Assembly: GCA_045601245.1 (NCBI GenBank)
Contig: JAZRZH010000001.1
Span: forward strand, 107,677-171,676
DNA length: 64,000 nucleotides
Direction: 5' to 3'
Origin: Cacconaster sp045601245
Lineage (GTDB): Bacteria; Bacteroidota; Bacteroidia; Bacteroidales; UBA932
The notes below the pieces were generated by a model. It was not told the origin of the DNA and searched no databases. It worked only from the letters and a program-made list of their open reading frames with translations. Positions 1 to 9,501 of the stretch are shown here, one piece after another. The position numbers and the translations under genes are program-made. Position 1 is the first letter of the stretch, and the number at the start of each line of letters is the position of its first letter.

Positions 1-948
1 CATCAATGCGGCGTTCTTGTTGACAAGAGCCATTGCATTGTGGGTCTGGTGGTCTTCAGCCACGTTCGGCGACGGTACGAAAATCGTCGCCTTGCCTGCC
101 ACGCAGAGTTCCGAAATAGTGCCCGCTCCGGCCCTGGAGATGATGACGTCCGCCACTGCGAATGCCAGATCCATCCTTGTTATGAAGTCATAATTCCTGA
201 CATTGCCGGGGTTCCTGTCGGCAAGGAATGCATCAATGCCAGCCCTGTAGAATCGTCCGCTTTGCCAGATGACCTGATAATCTGCGCTTTTCGCTTTTTC
301 CTCGACCCACTTCTTCATCGCGTTGTTGAGGGTTCCGCTGCCTAAGCTGCCACCGACAACAAAAATTGTCTTCTTCTGGGGATCGAGCCCGAAGAATCCA
401 TATCCTTCGCGGCGCTCCTCCTCAGTCGGACGGTTGATGGACTTGCGGATAGGATTTCCAGTCAGGATGATCCTGTCGGCAGGAAAGAATTTTTCCATAC
501 CTTCATAGGCGACGCAGATCCGCTTTGCGTGCTTCCCAAGTATTTTGTTTGTAAGGCCGGCGTACGAATTCTGCTCTTGAATAAGGGTGGGGACTCCCTT
601 GTGACCTGCGCTCCAGAGCATAGGCGCGCTGGCATAGCCGCCGACTCCGACAGCTACATCCGGCTTGAATTCCTTCACGATCCTTCCTGCCATCCTGATG
701 CTTTTGAGCACCTTGAAGGGCAGAGCAAAATTGCTCAGAGTGAGTTTTCTCTGAAGTCCGGCCACCGGCAGGCCCTTTATATGATACCCGGCTGCCGGGA
801 CTTTTTCCATTTCCATCCTGCCTTCAGCACCCACGAACAGTATCTCGGCCTCGGGTTCGACAGCTTTTATTGAATCAGCGATAGAGAGGGCAGGAAAAAT
901 ATGTCCTCCTGTTCCGCCACCGCTTATTATGATCCGCGGTTTATTCAT
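1..948 (-). CDS. murG: UDP-N-acetylglucosamine--N-acetylmuramyl-(pentapeptide) pyrophosphoryl-undecaprenol GlcNAc transferase MurG, 3' end cut by window
   Basis: MurG converts lipid I to lipid II on the inner face of the cytoplasmic membrane. Translating the reverse strand from the ATG at 948 gives a glycine-rich N-terminus (ISGGGTGGHIFPA), the GVGGYASAP segment, the LIQEQNSYAGLTNK segment, and the C-terminal donor-binding segment SRAGAGTISELCVAGK followed by VAEDHQTHNA. All are typical of MurG. About 316 codons are present; family members have about 360, so only the C-terminal tail lies outside the window. The start overlaps the ftsW stop by 8 nt, which implies translational coupling in the dcw operon. 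Confidence 0.97.
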   Translation of the reverse strand, partial: MNKPRIIISGGGTGGHIFPALSIADSIKAVEPEAEILFVGAEGRMEMEKVPAAGYHIKGLPVAGLQRKLTLSNFALPFKVLKSIRMAGRIVKEFKPDVAVGVGGYASAPMLWSAGHKGVPTLIQEQNSYAGLTNKILGKHAKRICVAYEGMEKFFPADRIILTGNPIRKSINRPTEEERREGYGFFGLDPQKKTIFVVGGSLGSGTLNNAMKKWVEEKAKSADYQVIWQSGRFYRAGIDAFLADRNPGNVRNYDFITRMDLAFAVADVIISRAGAGTISELCVAGKATIFVPSPNVAEDHQTHNAMALVNKNAALM

Positions 949-2194
949 TTGCAGTTTCCTCCGTTATTAGTTGTTCCGCTTCCTGCTTGTCAAGCTGTTT
1001 ACTGACGGATAGAATGATTCCGAAAGCTCCGCTCAGCACCATAAAGGCTGTGCCGCCATGGCTGATGAGCGGAAGAGTATGCCCGGTAATAGGAAGCAGT
1101 CTTACATTAACATATATATGCAGCATAGCCTGTATCGTAATCAGGAATCCCAACCCGAGTACGAGAGCGGCTGAAAACGTTTTCCGGCATTTCATCACGA
1201 TGCGTATGCAGCGGAACAGGAATATGACATATAGCAGGATGACCAGCGTCCCGCCGACCAGTCCGTATTCCTCCACTATGAATGCGAAGATGAAATCAGA
1301 GAATGCCATTGAGAGTGAATACCTCTGCGTGCTCTTCCCGGGTCCTTTGCCTATCAGGCCGCCCTGTGAAATGGCAACTTTTGCATTTTCACTCTGGCGC
1401 TTCTCATCCATACGCTTCTGCAGTTGTTCGGGAGTCAGTTCCTCCTCATTCACTTCGGATTTTCCACTGAGCTCCTCCTTATAACTCAATATCCTGTGCT
1501 GAACAGTGCCGAATCGGTTGAAGAGTTTCTCCACCGCACCCTTCTCTTCTCCTGATGCGGGTTTTCCGGCATAGAATGCACCGTAAATGCCGAACATCAG
1601 TATCACAGCGCCGAGGGCGGCACCTATGGATATGAGCAGGTACTTGTAATTGACACCCATAAACCACATCAGCAGGAAACTTATCAGGCCGAAAAGGATG
1701 GCGGATGAGAAGCTGTTTGCCATAACCAGCAGACAGGTTATACCCACCGGCAGAAGCAGTTTCAGCGCAAAATCCTTGAAGGTGTCCAGACTGTCCTCCC
1801 AGTACTCTATCGCTTTGGCAAGGTACATTATCAGGCCCACTTTGGCGAGTTCGAATACCTGGAACGATATTCCGAAGAGTCTGACCCCTCGTATGGCACC
1901 GTTCATCTTGACTTGGAACCCGGGTATGAATGTCATCAGCAGCAAAATGGTGGATGCCCCGAAGAAAGTGAAGGATAATGCCCTGTACCATCTCAGGGGA
2001 ACAATGTAGCAGAATAGGAGCACGCTGAAACCGAGCAGCACATACTTGATCTGCTCAAAGAATATGGTCGTTTTCTCTACTCCCTGGGCATTGGCGCGGT
2101 AGGTGCTTGATGAGAATACCGCAACGATTGAAATCATTGCGAACACCAGCACCAGCAGCCAGATGACCTTATCGCCTTTAACTCTGAATCTCAT
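941..2194 (-). CDS. ftsW: Lipid II polymerase / cell division protein FtsW
   Basis: FtsW is the SEDS-family glycosyltransferase that polymerises septal peptidoglycan with its cognate PBP (FtsI, encoded in the same cluster). From the ATG at 2194 the protein has 417 residues with about ten hydrophobic segments. The C-terminal part carries the SEDS signature around GHTLPLISHGGTA and the segment AFIVEEYGLVGG. A charged extracytoplasmic stretch rich in E, K and Q (roughly residues 230-275) forms the large periplasmic loop. An upstream extension to 2323 is open, but it begins at a non-ATG codon and overlaps murD by over 100 nt, so the ATG 16 nt after murD is preferred. Confidence 0.96.
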   Translation of the reverse strand: MRFRVKGDKVIWLLVLVFAMISIVAVFSSSTYRANAQGVEKTTIFFEQIKYVLLGFSVLLFCYIVPLRWYRALSFTFFGASTILLLMTFIPGFQVKMNGAIRGVRLFGISFQVFELAKVGLIMYLAKAIEYWEDSLDTFKDFALKLLLPVGITCLLVMANSFSSAILFGLISFLLMWFMGVNYKYLLISIGAALGAVILMFGIYGAFYAGKPASGEEKGAVEKLFNRFGTVQHRILSYKEELSGKSEVNEEELTPEQLQKRMDEKRQSENAKVAISQGGLIGKGPGKSTQRYSLSMAFSDFIFAFIVEEYGLVGGTLVILLYVIFLFRCIRIVMKCRKTFSAALVLGLGFLITIQAMLHIYVNVRLLPITGHTLPLISHGGTAFMVLSGAFGIILSVSKQLDKQEAEQLITEETANE

Positions 2195-2210
2195 CGTCCC
2201 GCTCCGGATA

Positions 2211-3542
2211 TTATAATTTTCTGACAGCCTCCTTGAACTGACGCCCTCTGTCCTCGTAGTTATCGAACAAGTCGAAACTTGCGCAGCAAGGGGAGAGGAG
2301 CACAGTGTCGCCCTCCACTGCAATAGAAGCGCATTTCTTCACGCATTCATCAGCTGAAAGTGTCTCATATACCGGTACTTTGTCATCAAAGCACTCGTGG
2401 ATCTTCTTGTTGTCCACGCCGAGACATACAATCGCCCTTACCTTTTCCTTCACGAGGTCATAGATCGGCTCATAGTCGTTGCCTTTGTCCTTGCCTCCGA
2501 GAATCAGTACGATAGGGGTTTTGACACTCTCAAGGGCGTACCAGGTCGAGTTTACATTGGTCGCCTTCGAGTCGTTGACATAGAGTACGCCTCCGACCGA
2601 AAGCACCTTTTCCATACGGTGTTCCACACCTTCGAATGACATCAGTGATTCGCGGATCGACTTGTTGTCGATCTTCATCACCTTGCCGGCAATGGCCGCC
2701 GCCATTGAATTATATATATTGTGTTTTCCCTTCAGCGAAAGATCGTTGATGAGCATATCGTATGAATCGCCGTCCACTCTGACGTGCATCTTCTCCTCAT
2801 TCGCCCAGGCTCCGTTTTCCTGCTTTATGTTCTGGCTGAACGGGAGTTTCTTTGCCTGCAGGACAATTTTGTTGAGTTCGCCCATCGTGATGTCATCATC
2901 TGCGCAGAAAATGAAACAGTCATCTTTGGACATATTCCGGGTGATGCGGAACTTGGCATTGACGTAGTTCTGCATCACGTATCCGTAGCGGTCCAGATGG
3001 TCCGGAGTGATATTGAGGAGCACGGCGATATCGGCCTTGAAATCGTACATTCCGTCCAGTTGGAAGCTGCTGAGTTCGAGCACGTAGATGTCGTGCTGCT
3101 CAGTTGCGACCTGCATTGCGTAACTCTTGCCGATATTGCCGCCGAGTCCTACGTTGAGTCCTGCATTCGTAAGCAGATAGTAGATCAGCGAGGTGGTGGT
3201 GGTCTTTCCGTTGCTGCCGGTGATGCAGATCTTCTTTGCCGAGTCGAAGCGGCCCGCAAATTCGATTTCGGAGATTACCGGGATGCCCTTTGAATAGATT
3301 TCCTGAATCATCGGTACTGTCTCGGGTATGCCCGGGCTCTTGATCACTTCATCGGCGTTGTATATTTTTTCAACCGTGTGTCCGCCCTCTTCGAACGGAA
3401 TACCGTACTTGACGAGGGTCTCCTTATACTCATCCTTGATGGACTTGCTGTCCGACAGGAAGGTATCGAAGCCTTTGACTTTTGCGAGCACTGCAGCACC
3501 CACGCCGCTCTCGCCACCGCCCAATACGACAATTCTTTTCAT
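2211..3542 (-). CDS. murD: UDP-N-acetylmuramoyl-L-alanine--D-glutamate ligase MurD
   Basis: MurD adds D-glutamate to UDP-MurNAc-L-Ala in the cytoplasm. The 443-residue protein has an N-terminal Rossmann-like UDP-binding domain (VVLGGGESGVGAA), the Mur-ligase P-loop ITGSNGKTTTT near residue 110, the ELSSFQLD segment with the following NITPDHLDRY motif, and the C-terminal domain with NDSKATN and LGGKDKG. These are classical MurD motifs and the length is normal. The gene sits 2 nt downstream of mraY and 16 nt upstream of ftsW in the dcw operon. Confidence 0.98.
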   Translation of the reverse strand: MKRIVVLGGGESGVGAAVLAKVKGFDTFLSDSKSIKDEYKETLVKYGIPFEEGGHTVEKIYNADEVIKSPGIPETVPMIQEIYSKGIPVISEIEFAGRFDSAKKICITGSNGKTTTTSLIYYLLTNAGLNVGLGGNIGKSYAMQVATEQHDIYVLELSSFQLDGMYDFKADIAVLLNITPDHLDRYGYVMQNYVNAKFRITRNMSKDDCFIFCADDDITMGELNKIVLQAKKLPFSQNIKQENGAWANEEKMHVRVDGDSYDMLINDLSLKGKHNIYNSMAAAIAGKVMKIDNKSIRESLMSFEGVEHRMEKVLSVGGVLYVNDSKATNVNSTWYALESVKTPIVLILGGKDKGNDYEPIYDLVKEKVRAIVCLGVDNKKIHECFDDKVPVYETLSADECVKKCASIAVEGDTVLLSPCCASFDLFDNYEDRGRQFKEAVRKL

Positions 3543-3544
3543 TT

Positions 3545-4738
3545 CTATCTGATTTTCAATGTTATTATTGTAAGTACCGCAAGCAGGACTGAAATGATCC
3601 AGAAGCGTACTACGATTTTGTTTTCAGGCTGTATCCTGATCGGGCGCTGGATGAGCGCATCAGGATTCTCTTTCTGATAATGATGATGCAGCGGGGTCAT
3701 TCTGAATACCCTCACACCCTTGCCGGTGCGTTTCTTGGTGTATTTGAAGTACACACGCTGAATGATTACTGTAACGCTTTCTGCAAGGAATATTCCGCAG
3801 AGCATCGGAAGTAGGAGCTCCTTGCGTATGAGAATCGCGCCCACGCCGATGATTCCACCGAGCGCGAGGCTTCCGGTGTCACCCATAAAGACCTGTGCGG
3901 GATATGCATTGTACCAGAGGAATCCGATCAAGGCTCCGACCATAGCACAGAAGAACACTGCTATCTCGCCGCTCTCCGGGAGGAACATTATATTGAGGTA
4001 TCCCGCATATCCGGCGTGACCGGAAAGGTAGGCGAGGATACCGAGGGTTGCTCCGACTATCGCAGATGTGCCGGTGGCAAGTCCGTCCATTCCGTCGGTG
4101 AGATTGGTGCCGTTGGAGCAGGCGGTTATGATGAAAGTGATTACAAGTACATAGATGCCGCCCTGGATTACTCTGGCCCACTGCCCGTTGAACGGGAAGA
4201 GCCATTTGTAGTCGAATTCGTGTCCCTTGACAAATGGGATTGTCGTCTCGCTGTAGGACACCTTCGCGCCCTTGTATGAGAAATAAAGGGTAAGTCCCAC
4301 TATGATTCCGAGGATTACCTGGGCGAGGAGTTTCTTGCGGGCGGAAAGTCCTTCCTTATTGTGCTTGAATACTTTGATATAGTCATCTGCAAATCCCAGC
4401 GCACCCAGCCATACCGTGGTGAGTACTAGCAGCCAGGTGTTGATGTTCTTGAAATTTCCGAACAGCAGAATCGGAACCAGTATTGAAATGATAATGATGA
4501 TACCGCCCATTGTCGGCGTTCCCTTCTTCTGCATCTGTCCCTCGAGTCCGAGGTCCCGGATGGTTTCGCCGATCTGCTTTGCCTGCAGTTTAGCTATGAT
4601 GCTCTTGCCGGCCACCAGCGCCGTGATTATGGCTATGATGTTGCAGAGAATGCCGCGCACTGATATGTACTGCATCAGTCCGGCTCCCGGGAAGTCGATG
4701 CCGCTGTTGTTAAGGTATTCGAAAAGGTGGTATAACAT
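3545..4738 (-). CDS. mraY: Phospho-N-acetylmuramoyl-pentapeptide transferase MraY
   Basis: MraY transfers phospho-MurNAc-pentapeptide to undecaprenyl phosphate, making lipid I in the inner membrane. The 397-residue protein has about ten membrane segments. It contains the catalytic aspartate motif GFADDYIK, the NGTNLTDGMDGLA motif, the QVFMGDTGSLALGG loop and the C-terminal histidine cluster MTPLHHHYQ, all MraY hallmarks. The segment between the first and second helices and the KGHEFDYKW loop give the somewhat greater length common in Bacteroidota. It lies 2 nt after murE. Confidence 0.98.
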   Translation of the reverse strand: MLYHLFEYLNNSGIDFPGAGLMQYISVRGILCNIIAIITALVAGKSIIAKLQAKQIGETIRDLGLEGQMQKKGTPTMGGIIIIISILVPILLFGNFKNINTWLLVLTTVWLGALGFADDYIKVFKHNKEGLSARKKLLAQVILGIIVGLTLYFSYKGAKVSYSETTIPFVKGHEFDYKWLFPFNGQWARVIQGGIYVLVITFIITACSNGTNLTDGMDGLATGTSAIVGATLGILAYLSGHAGYAGYLNIMFLPESGEIAVFFCAMVGALIGFLWYNAYPAQVFMGDTGSLALGGIIGVGAILIRKELLLPMLCGIFLAESVTVIIQRVYFKYTKKRTGKGVRVFRMTPLHHHYQKENPDALIQRPIRIQPENKIVVRFWIISVLLAVLTIITLKIR

Positions 4739-4740
4739 AA

Positions 4741-6198
4741 TTAATTGAGTTCTGCTAATATTTCGCGCACGACCTCGCGGTCGTCAAAATGATACTTTGT
4801 CCCGCCGATGATCTGATAATCTTCGTGTCCCTTGCCGGCAACGAGGATCACGGCACCTTCCTGTGCAGTCATCACAGCGGTGCGGATGGCTTCCCGTCGG
4901 TCTGTGATGAACACTGACCTGGCTTTCATCTTTGCGTCAAGCCCTTCGCGAATGTCCGCTATGATGGCCTCCGGATCCTCGCTGCGCGGATTGTCGCTTG
5001 TCACGAAAACCCTGTCCGAGTATTTCGCCGCAATGGCGCCCATCTCCGGGCGCTTTGTCCTGTCGCGGTCTCCGCCGCATCCGAAGACACATATCAGCTG
5101 TCTGTCGCGGCCTGCCTCGCGGAGAGTCTTCAATACATTCTCAAGTCCGTCAGGAGTGTGTGCGTAGTCCACCGCAACGGTAAGGTCAGCACCTCCGCGG
5201 ATATATTCAAGTCTGCCCGGAACACATCCAAGAGCACTCATCTTCACGAGAATCTCCTCCTTTTCCGCGCCAAGAAGCACGGCTGTGGAGTAGACTGCCA
5301 GCAGGTTGTGGGCATTGTGTGCACCGATGAATCTGCTCCAGAACTGTCTGCCGTCCATTTCCAGAAGCATCCCGTCGAGGCCCTCCTCGATGATTTTGCA
5401 GCGGAAATCTGCCATCTTGTGGCAGGAGTATGTGTGGATGTCGGCCTTTGTGTTCTGGACCATCACCTCGCCGTTGCGGTCGTCTAGATTGGTCAGTGCG
5501 AATGCACCGGCAGGCATATTGTCAAAGAATAGTTTCTTGCAGCGCAGATACTCGGCAAACGTCTTGTGGTAGTCGAGATGGTCGTGGGTGATGTTTGAGA
5601 ATATGCCGCCCCTGAATGTCAGGCCTGCCACTCTGTCCTGTGCAAGGGAGTGGGAGCTTATCTCCATAAAGCAGTATTCGCATCCCCTGTCCGCCATTCT
5701 GGAAAGCATCTCGTTTAGACTCACCGGATCCGGTGTGGTATGGTCCGCAGGTACCTCTTCGCTTCCGATTCTGTTGACGATGGTCGAGAAGAGACCGCAG
5801 CAGTATCCCAGCGCCGTGAAGAGGTCGTACAGCAGCGTGACAGTCGTGCTCTTTCCGTTGGTGCCTGTGATTCCGACGAGATTCAGTTTTGCGGAAGGAT
5901 GGTCATAGAAATTGTCAGCCGCTATGGCGAGCGCCTTGCGGCTGTCCTTGACCTTGACGGCGGTCACGCCCTCTGCAGACACATCTCCATCCTGATAGAT
6001 GACGGCGGAAGCACCGGCGGAAATGGCGTTGGGTATGAATCTGTGGCCGTCCGCCTCGGTGCCGTTGACTGCCACAAACAGCGAACCTCCGACGCACTTT
6101 CTGGAGTCGAAGGAGATGCTGTCAATCAGAATATCCGTGGAACCTTTGGTTTCTATCACCTCGATTCCTTCAAGTATGTCACTGAATCTTTTCTTCAT
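4741..6198 (-). CDS. murE: UDP-N-acetylmuramoyl-L-alanyl-D-glutamate--2,6-diaminopimelate ligase MurE
   Basis: MurE adds the third stem-peptide residue in the cytoplasm. The P-loop GITGTNGKSTTV, the HTTPDP and THDHLDYH motifs and the DYAHTPDGLENV segment are typical of MurE. The DNPRSEDP motif predicts meso-diaminopimelate rather than lysine as substrate. I chose the ATG at 6198 (485 residues, beginning MKKRFSDILEG, like other MurE N-termini). An in-frame start at 6219 would add seven residues and lengthen the overlap with ftsI from 20 to 41 nt. The overlap with the ftsI 3' end implies translational coupling. Confidence 0.96.
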   Translation of the reverse strand: MKKRFSDILEGIEVIETKGSTDILIDSISFDSRKCVGGSLFVAVNGTEADGHRFIPNAISAGASAVIYQDGDVSAEGVTAVKVKDSRKALAIAADNFYDHPSAKLNLVGITGTNGKSTTVTLLYDLFTALGYCCGLFSTIVNRIGSEEVPADHTTPDPVSLNEMLSRMADRGCEYCFMEISSHSLAQDRVAGLTFRGGIFSNITHDHLDYHKTFAEYLRCKKLFFDNMPAGAFALTNLDDRNGEVMVQNTKADIHTYSCHKMADFRCKIIEEGLDGMLLEMDGRQFWSRFIGAHNAHNLLAVYSTAVLLGAEKEEILVKMSALGCVPGRLEYIRGGADLTVAVDYAHTPDGLENVLKTLREAGRDRQLICVFGCGGDRDRTKRPEMGAIAAKYSDRVFVTSDNPRSEDPEAIIADIREGLDAKMKARSVFITDRREAIRTAVMTAQEGAVILVAGKGHEDYQIIGGTKYHFDDREVVREILAELN

Positions 6199-8227
6199 TT
6201 GTAGCTGATGTATCTTCAATTACCACCTTCCTGTTTCCAAGTCGCAGATATACCTTCCTGTCTGCCGGATGTGCTCCCGGTACAGGGCTCTGGGCTGTAA
6301 TCATACCCTTGCCATCGAAAGATACGGTGTATCCCATTGATTCAAGGTAGTTCAAACCATCCCTGAGACCCATCCCTACGACGTTCGGGACGCCCTGGAT
6401 CGTATCGTTCTGCTCTCGAACCTTATATTCGCGCAATGCAGGAAGCTGCCCGTCTGCAAGAATCGGTTCATGCCAGTCCGGAGAGCTGGCATAAATCTCC
6501 TCGGCTATCTCGCGAACCACAGGACCGGCCCAGGTGGCACCGTAAAAGTTGCCGTGGGTCGGAGCAGAATATACGACGGCAATTATTGTATATTTCGGAT
6601 TCTCAAACGGGAAGAAGCCCGCGAATGTTGCCTGGTGCTGCTTCATTCCGTCCGCACCTTCATATCTTCCGTTAGGTCTTACGACCCTGGCAGTGCCCGT
6701 CTTTCCGGCGACATTGACCTTGCAGTCCTTGAACACTGTCCTTCCGGTACCCTCCACTACGACGCCTCGCATAGCCCTGTGAAGTTCTTTGACAGTCTCC
6801 GGCTTACAGACTCTGCCCACTTCGATAACAGGGAATTCCTTGGTGATGACGCCGTTCTTCTGGTAGTTCTTCACGAGCCTCGGCTGCACCATCACTCCAC
6901 CATTGGCGATGGCGTTGTAGTATGTTACGGTGTGCATAGGAGTCAGCTCCAATGTGTATCCCATAGCTATCTGCGGCAGGTCAGCCATACTCCAATATCG
7001 CAGGGAGTCTTTCGGGTGGTTGATCTTTGCCTTTGCGAAACCCTCGATGTCGAACTTGTAGTTTCTGCTGATCATCAGCTGGTCGTTGAGGTGGTCGATG
7101 AAGTATGCCGGGTCGTGGCCGTAGAATCTTGCCGCGAGCATTCTGAATACGTTGTTGGACGATATCTCGAAGCCGCGAAGCACGGAGATCATATCGTATT
7201 TGGTGAGATAATGGTCCACGAAAGGCTTGCCCTTGCCGTACTGCCAGCTCACGACTGCCTTCATCTCATCGTCCAGTCTGATCTTGCCCTCGTCGAGCAG
7301 CAGGGTGAGGGTCGCGAGCTTGAATACGCTGCCCGGCTCTCCCTTGCGGCCGATGGCGTAGTTGTACTCCTCGCCGAAATTGCCGTGTTCGTCCTTGCGC
7401 ATATTGACCATCGCCTTGATCTCACCGGTGGCTGTCTCCATCAGTATGACGCATCCGGCTTCAAGTTCGTTGCTCTTGGCCAACTGACGCCTGAGAGCGC
7501 GCTCCGAGATGTCCTGCATGTCGATGTCTATGGTGATCTGCACGTCAGTGCCGTCTATCGGCTCGATGCGCTTGCGCTCGTTGTCCTCGATCCAGTTGTG
7601 ATGCTCCGTGAGGCGGATAGGCTGCACTCCCGGCACGCCGCGCAGGATCGAGTCGCAGCTGCCCTCGATACCGATTGATTTCCATTCGTTCGCCTTGATG
7701 TGGCCGAGTGTACGGAATGCGAGTTTGCCGTAAGGATATTCCCTGTGGTCATATTTCTCTACAATCAGACCGCCTTTGCGGCGTCCCTTCTCGAAGATCG
7801 GGAACTCCTCGGCGCGCTTCATCTGCTGATAGGTGACCAGTTTTCTGTTTATTACGGTATACCTGCGCCCTGCCTCGCGCTGCGATTTGAGCAGTTTTTC
7901 GTATTCATTTGCGCTCTTGTCCCCATAGAGTGCCGCGAGCGAATCCGCGAGTTCCGGCAGAGCCGGGTAGAAGAGGGTGTCCGGCGCCTGGGTGCAGTCC
8001 ATACATAGTTTGTACTCCGGGATGGAAAATGCCATATACCTTCCGTCCGCGGCCAGTATGCTGCCTCTCGTGCATGGAATCTCGCGTTCCTTGGAGGTCT
8101 TGGCCAGTATGCTGGTGTCCGGCTTGTGGATGTACTGCAGGTCAATAATGCGCACCACTGCTCCTATCGCCATAAGAACTATGACGATGAATACTCCTCC
8201 GACCTTATATATTGTCCTCGGGTTCAT
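6179..8227 (-). CDS. ftsI: Septal peptidoglycan transpeptidase FtsI/PBP3 with C-terminal PASTA domain
   Basis: This class B penicillin-binding protein crosslinks septal peptidoglycan together with FtsW. It has 682 residues from the ATG at 8227: one N-terminal membrane anchor (about 9-28), a PBP dimerisation domain, and a transpeptidase domain with the nucleophile motif S300-V-F-K303, the SxN motif S356-S-N358 and the K509-T-G triad. A single PASTA domain follows near residues 625-680 (VPNVVGMGLRDGLNYLESMG). Its start overlaps the ftsL-like stop as ATGA. A longer open frame to 8284 starts at a non-ATG codon inside ftsL and is unlikely to be used. Confidence 0.97.
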   Translation of the reverse strand: MNPRTIYKVGGVFIVIVLMAIGAVVRIIDLQYIHKPDTSILAKTSKEREIPCTRGSILAADGRYMAFSIPEYKLCMDCTQAPDTLFYPALPELADSLAALYGDKSANEYEKLLKSQREAGRRYTVINRKLVTYQQMKRAEEFPIFEKGRRKGGLIVEKYDHREYPYGKLAFRTLGHIKANEWKSIGIEGSCDSILRGVPGVQPIRLTEHHNWIEDNERKRIEPIDGTDVQITIDIDMQDISERALRRQLAKSNELEAGCVILMETATGEIKAMVNMRKDEHGNFGEEYNYAIGRKGEPGSVFKLATLTLLLDEGKIRLDDEMKAVVSWQYGKGKPFVDHYLTKYDMISVLRGFEISSNNVFRMLAARFYGHDPAYFIDHLNDQLMISRNYKFDIEGFAKAKINHPKDSLRYWSMADLPQIAMGYTLELTPMHTVTYYNAIANGGVMVQPRLVKNYQKNGVITKEFPVIEVGRVCKPETVKELHRAMRGVVVEGTGRTVFKDCKVNVAGKTGTARVVRPNGRYEGADGMKQHQATFAGFFPFENPKYTIIAVVYSAPTHGNFYGATWAGPVVREIAEEIYASSPDWHEPILADGQLPALREYKVREQNDTIQGVPNVVGMGLRDGLNYLESMGYTVSFDGKGMITAQSPVPGAHPADRKVYLRLGNRKVVIEDTSATNEEKIQ

Positions 8228-8562
8228 TCCGCTGTCTCCACAATCTTTGCCGGTTCCACCGGAGCCTTGAGGCCTGAATTGCAATCCACAAGCATCTGCT
8301 CGATGCGGGTTCGCTGATCAAGGCCGACTAGTTCCAGATCGCGCTGATGATAACTTACTTCGAGCGATTCGATGATCCTGTCGTTCTTCTCGACTTTCAC
8401 CAACTGGTTTTCAACGAACAGGCTCCATGCTATTATGGCGCAGAAAAGCAGGAATACATAAAAGAACAGACCCAGGTGTTTGTCCAGATTCTTGCGGAGA
8501 ATTATATCCCCGCTGATCAGGTCGACAAACCTCTTTCCCGCCTTTCTGACTTTTTCTTTCAT
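8224..8562 (-). CDS. ftsL: FtsL-like cell division protein (Bacteroidota type)
   Basis: This is a 112-residue bitopic membrane protein between rsmH and ftsI, the invariant place of ftsL. It has a basic cytoplasmic N-terminus (about 30 residues), one transmembrane helix (LGLFFYVFLLFCAIIAW, about residues 30-48) and a short periplasmic coiled-coil-prone segment. Sequence identity to proteobacterial FtsL is not expected. The call rests on topology, size and position, and on resemblance to the Bacteroidota FtsL-like family. It presumably links the FtsQ/FtsB-type scaffold to FtsW-FtsI. It is coupled to ftsI by an ATGA overlap. Confidence 0.9.
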   Translation of the reverse strand: MKEKVRKAGKRFVDLISGDIILRKNLDKHLGLFFYVFLLFCAIIAWSLFVENQLVKVEKNDRIIESLEVSYHQRDLELVGLDQRTRIEQMLVDCNSGLKAPVEPAKIVETAE

Positions 8563-8586
8563 TCCCGTTCAAGTGTTTCTGCGATT

Positions 8587-9489
8587 CTATTTTCTTTCAG
8601 CGGCCCTCAGTTTTGCGCTTCGGGCACGTGTGTTTGCCGAAATCTCCTCCTCCCTGGGAAGAATCGGCTTTTTGTTGACCGGCTCGTAAGGTGATTCGCC
8701 GCGTCCCATCAGGTCGCGCCGGATCTCTCCGTCGATGTTCCCGGCCTTGATGTAATTCTTCACGATGCGGTCTTCGAGCGAGTGGTAGGTTATCACCGAC
8801 AGCCTGCCGCCGCTGCGGAGGGACTTGATCGAGCCTTCCATAAATCCCTGGAGATCCTGCATCTCTCCGTTGACCTCTATTCTCAGCGCCTGGTATACTT
8901 TTGCCAGATACTTGTGCTCCTGAAACTTGGGCAGGACGCTTTCCAGCGCCTTGTCCAGATCTCCGGTGGTGGTTATGCGCGCAGCATCCCTTGCTGCACA
9001 AATCCGCTCTGCTGCACGTTTCGCATTGTCAATCTCGCCGTATATGCGGAGCACTCTCTCAAGGTCAGCGCAATCATACGAATTGACAATATCCCCGGCA
9101 TTGCGCTGTGCCAGCGCGTTCATTCTCATATCCAGCGGAGCATCGAATCTGAATGAGAATCCGCGTTCCGATGTGTCGAACTGGTGGGACGACACCCCAA
9201 GGTCTGCGAGAATGCCGTCAACCTTGTCGAATCCGTTATATTTCACGAAATTGTGCACAAAACGGAAGTTATTGTGCACAATTATCAGTCGCTTGTCCTT
9301 CGGGGCGTTTGCCAACGCCTCAGTATCTTTATCGAACGCAATCAGGCGTCCTTTCGGGCCGAGCCTCCGTAGAATCTCCCCGCTGTGTCCACCCCCTCCG
9401 AAAGTGGCGTCCACATATACACCGTCAGGCTTGATATCAAGCGCCGCGATGCTCTCCTCAAGCAAAACGGGTGTGTGGTAGGTTGACAT
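8587..9489 (-). CDS. rsmH: 16S rRNA (cytosine(1402)-N(4))-methyltransferase RsmH (MraW)
   Basis: RsmH methylates N4 of C1402 in the ribosomal P site. The 300-residue protein opens with YHTPVLLEES, followed by the SAM-binding DATFGGGGHSGEIL motif. It also contains DLGVSSHQFD, ERGFSFRFDAPLDMRM and the C-terminal SYHSLEDRIVK segment, all diagnostic for RsmH/MraW. It is the second gene of the dcw operon, 12 nt after mraZ and 24 nt before the ftsL-like gene. Confidence 0.98.
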   Translation of the reverse strand: MSTYHTPVLLEESIAALDIKPDGVYVDATFGGGGHSGEILRRLGPKGRLIAFDKDTEALANAPKDKRLIIVHNNFRFVHNFVKYNGFDKVDGILADLGVSSHQFDTSERGFSFRFDAPLDMRMNALAQRNAGDIVNSYDCADLERVLRIYGEIDNAKRAAERICAARDAARITTTGDLDKALESVLPKFQEHKYLAKVYQALRIEVNGEMQDLQGFMEGSIKSLRSGGRLSVITYHSLEDRIVKNYIKAGNIDGEIRRDLMGRGESPYEPVNKKPILPREEEISANTRARSAKLRAAERK

Positions 9490-9501
9490 TCACGCCTCCT
9501 T

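Noticed and set aside
2195..2323. N-terminal extension of ftsW
   Set aside because: It would overlap murD by more than 100 nt and adds a sequence unlike FtsW; the ATG at 2194 gives the normal N-terminus.
6470..7678. 402-residue open frame antisense to ftsI
   Set aside because: It lies wholly within the ftsI coding sequence, has no domain and arises from codon bias.
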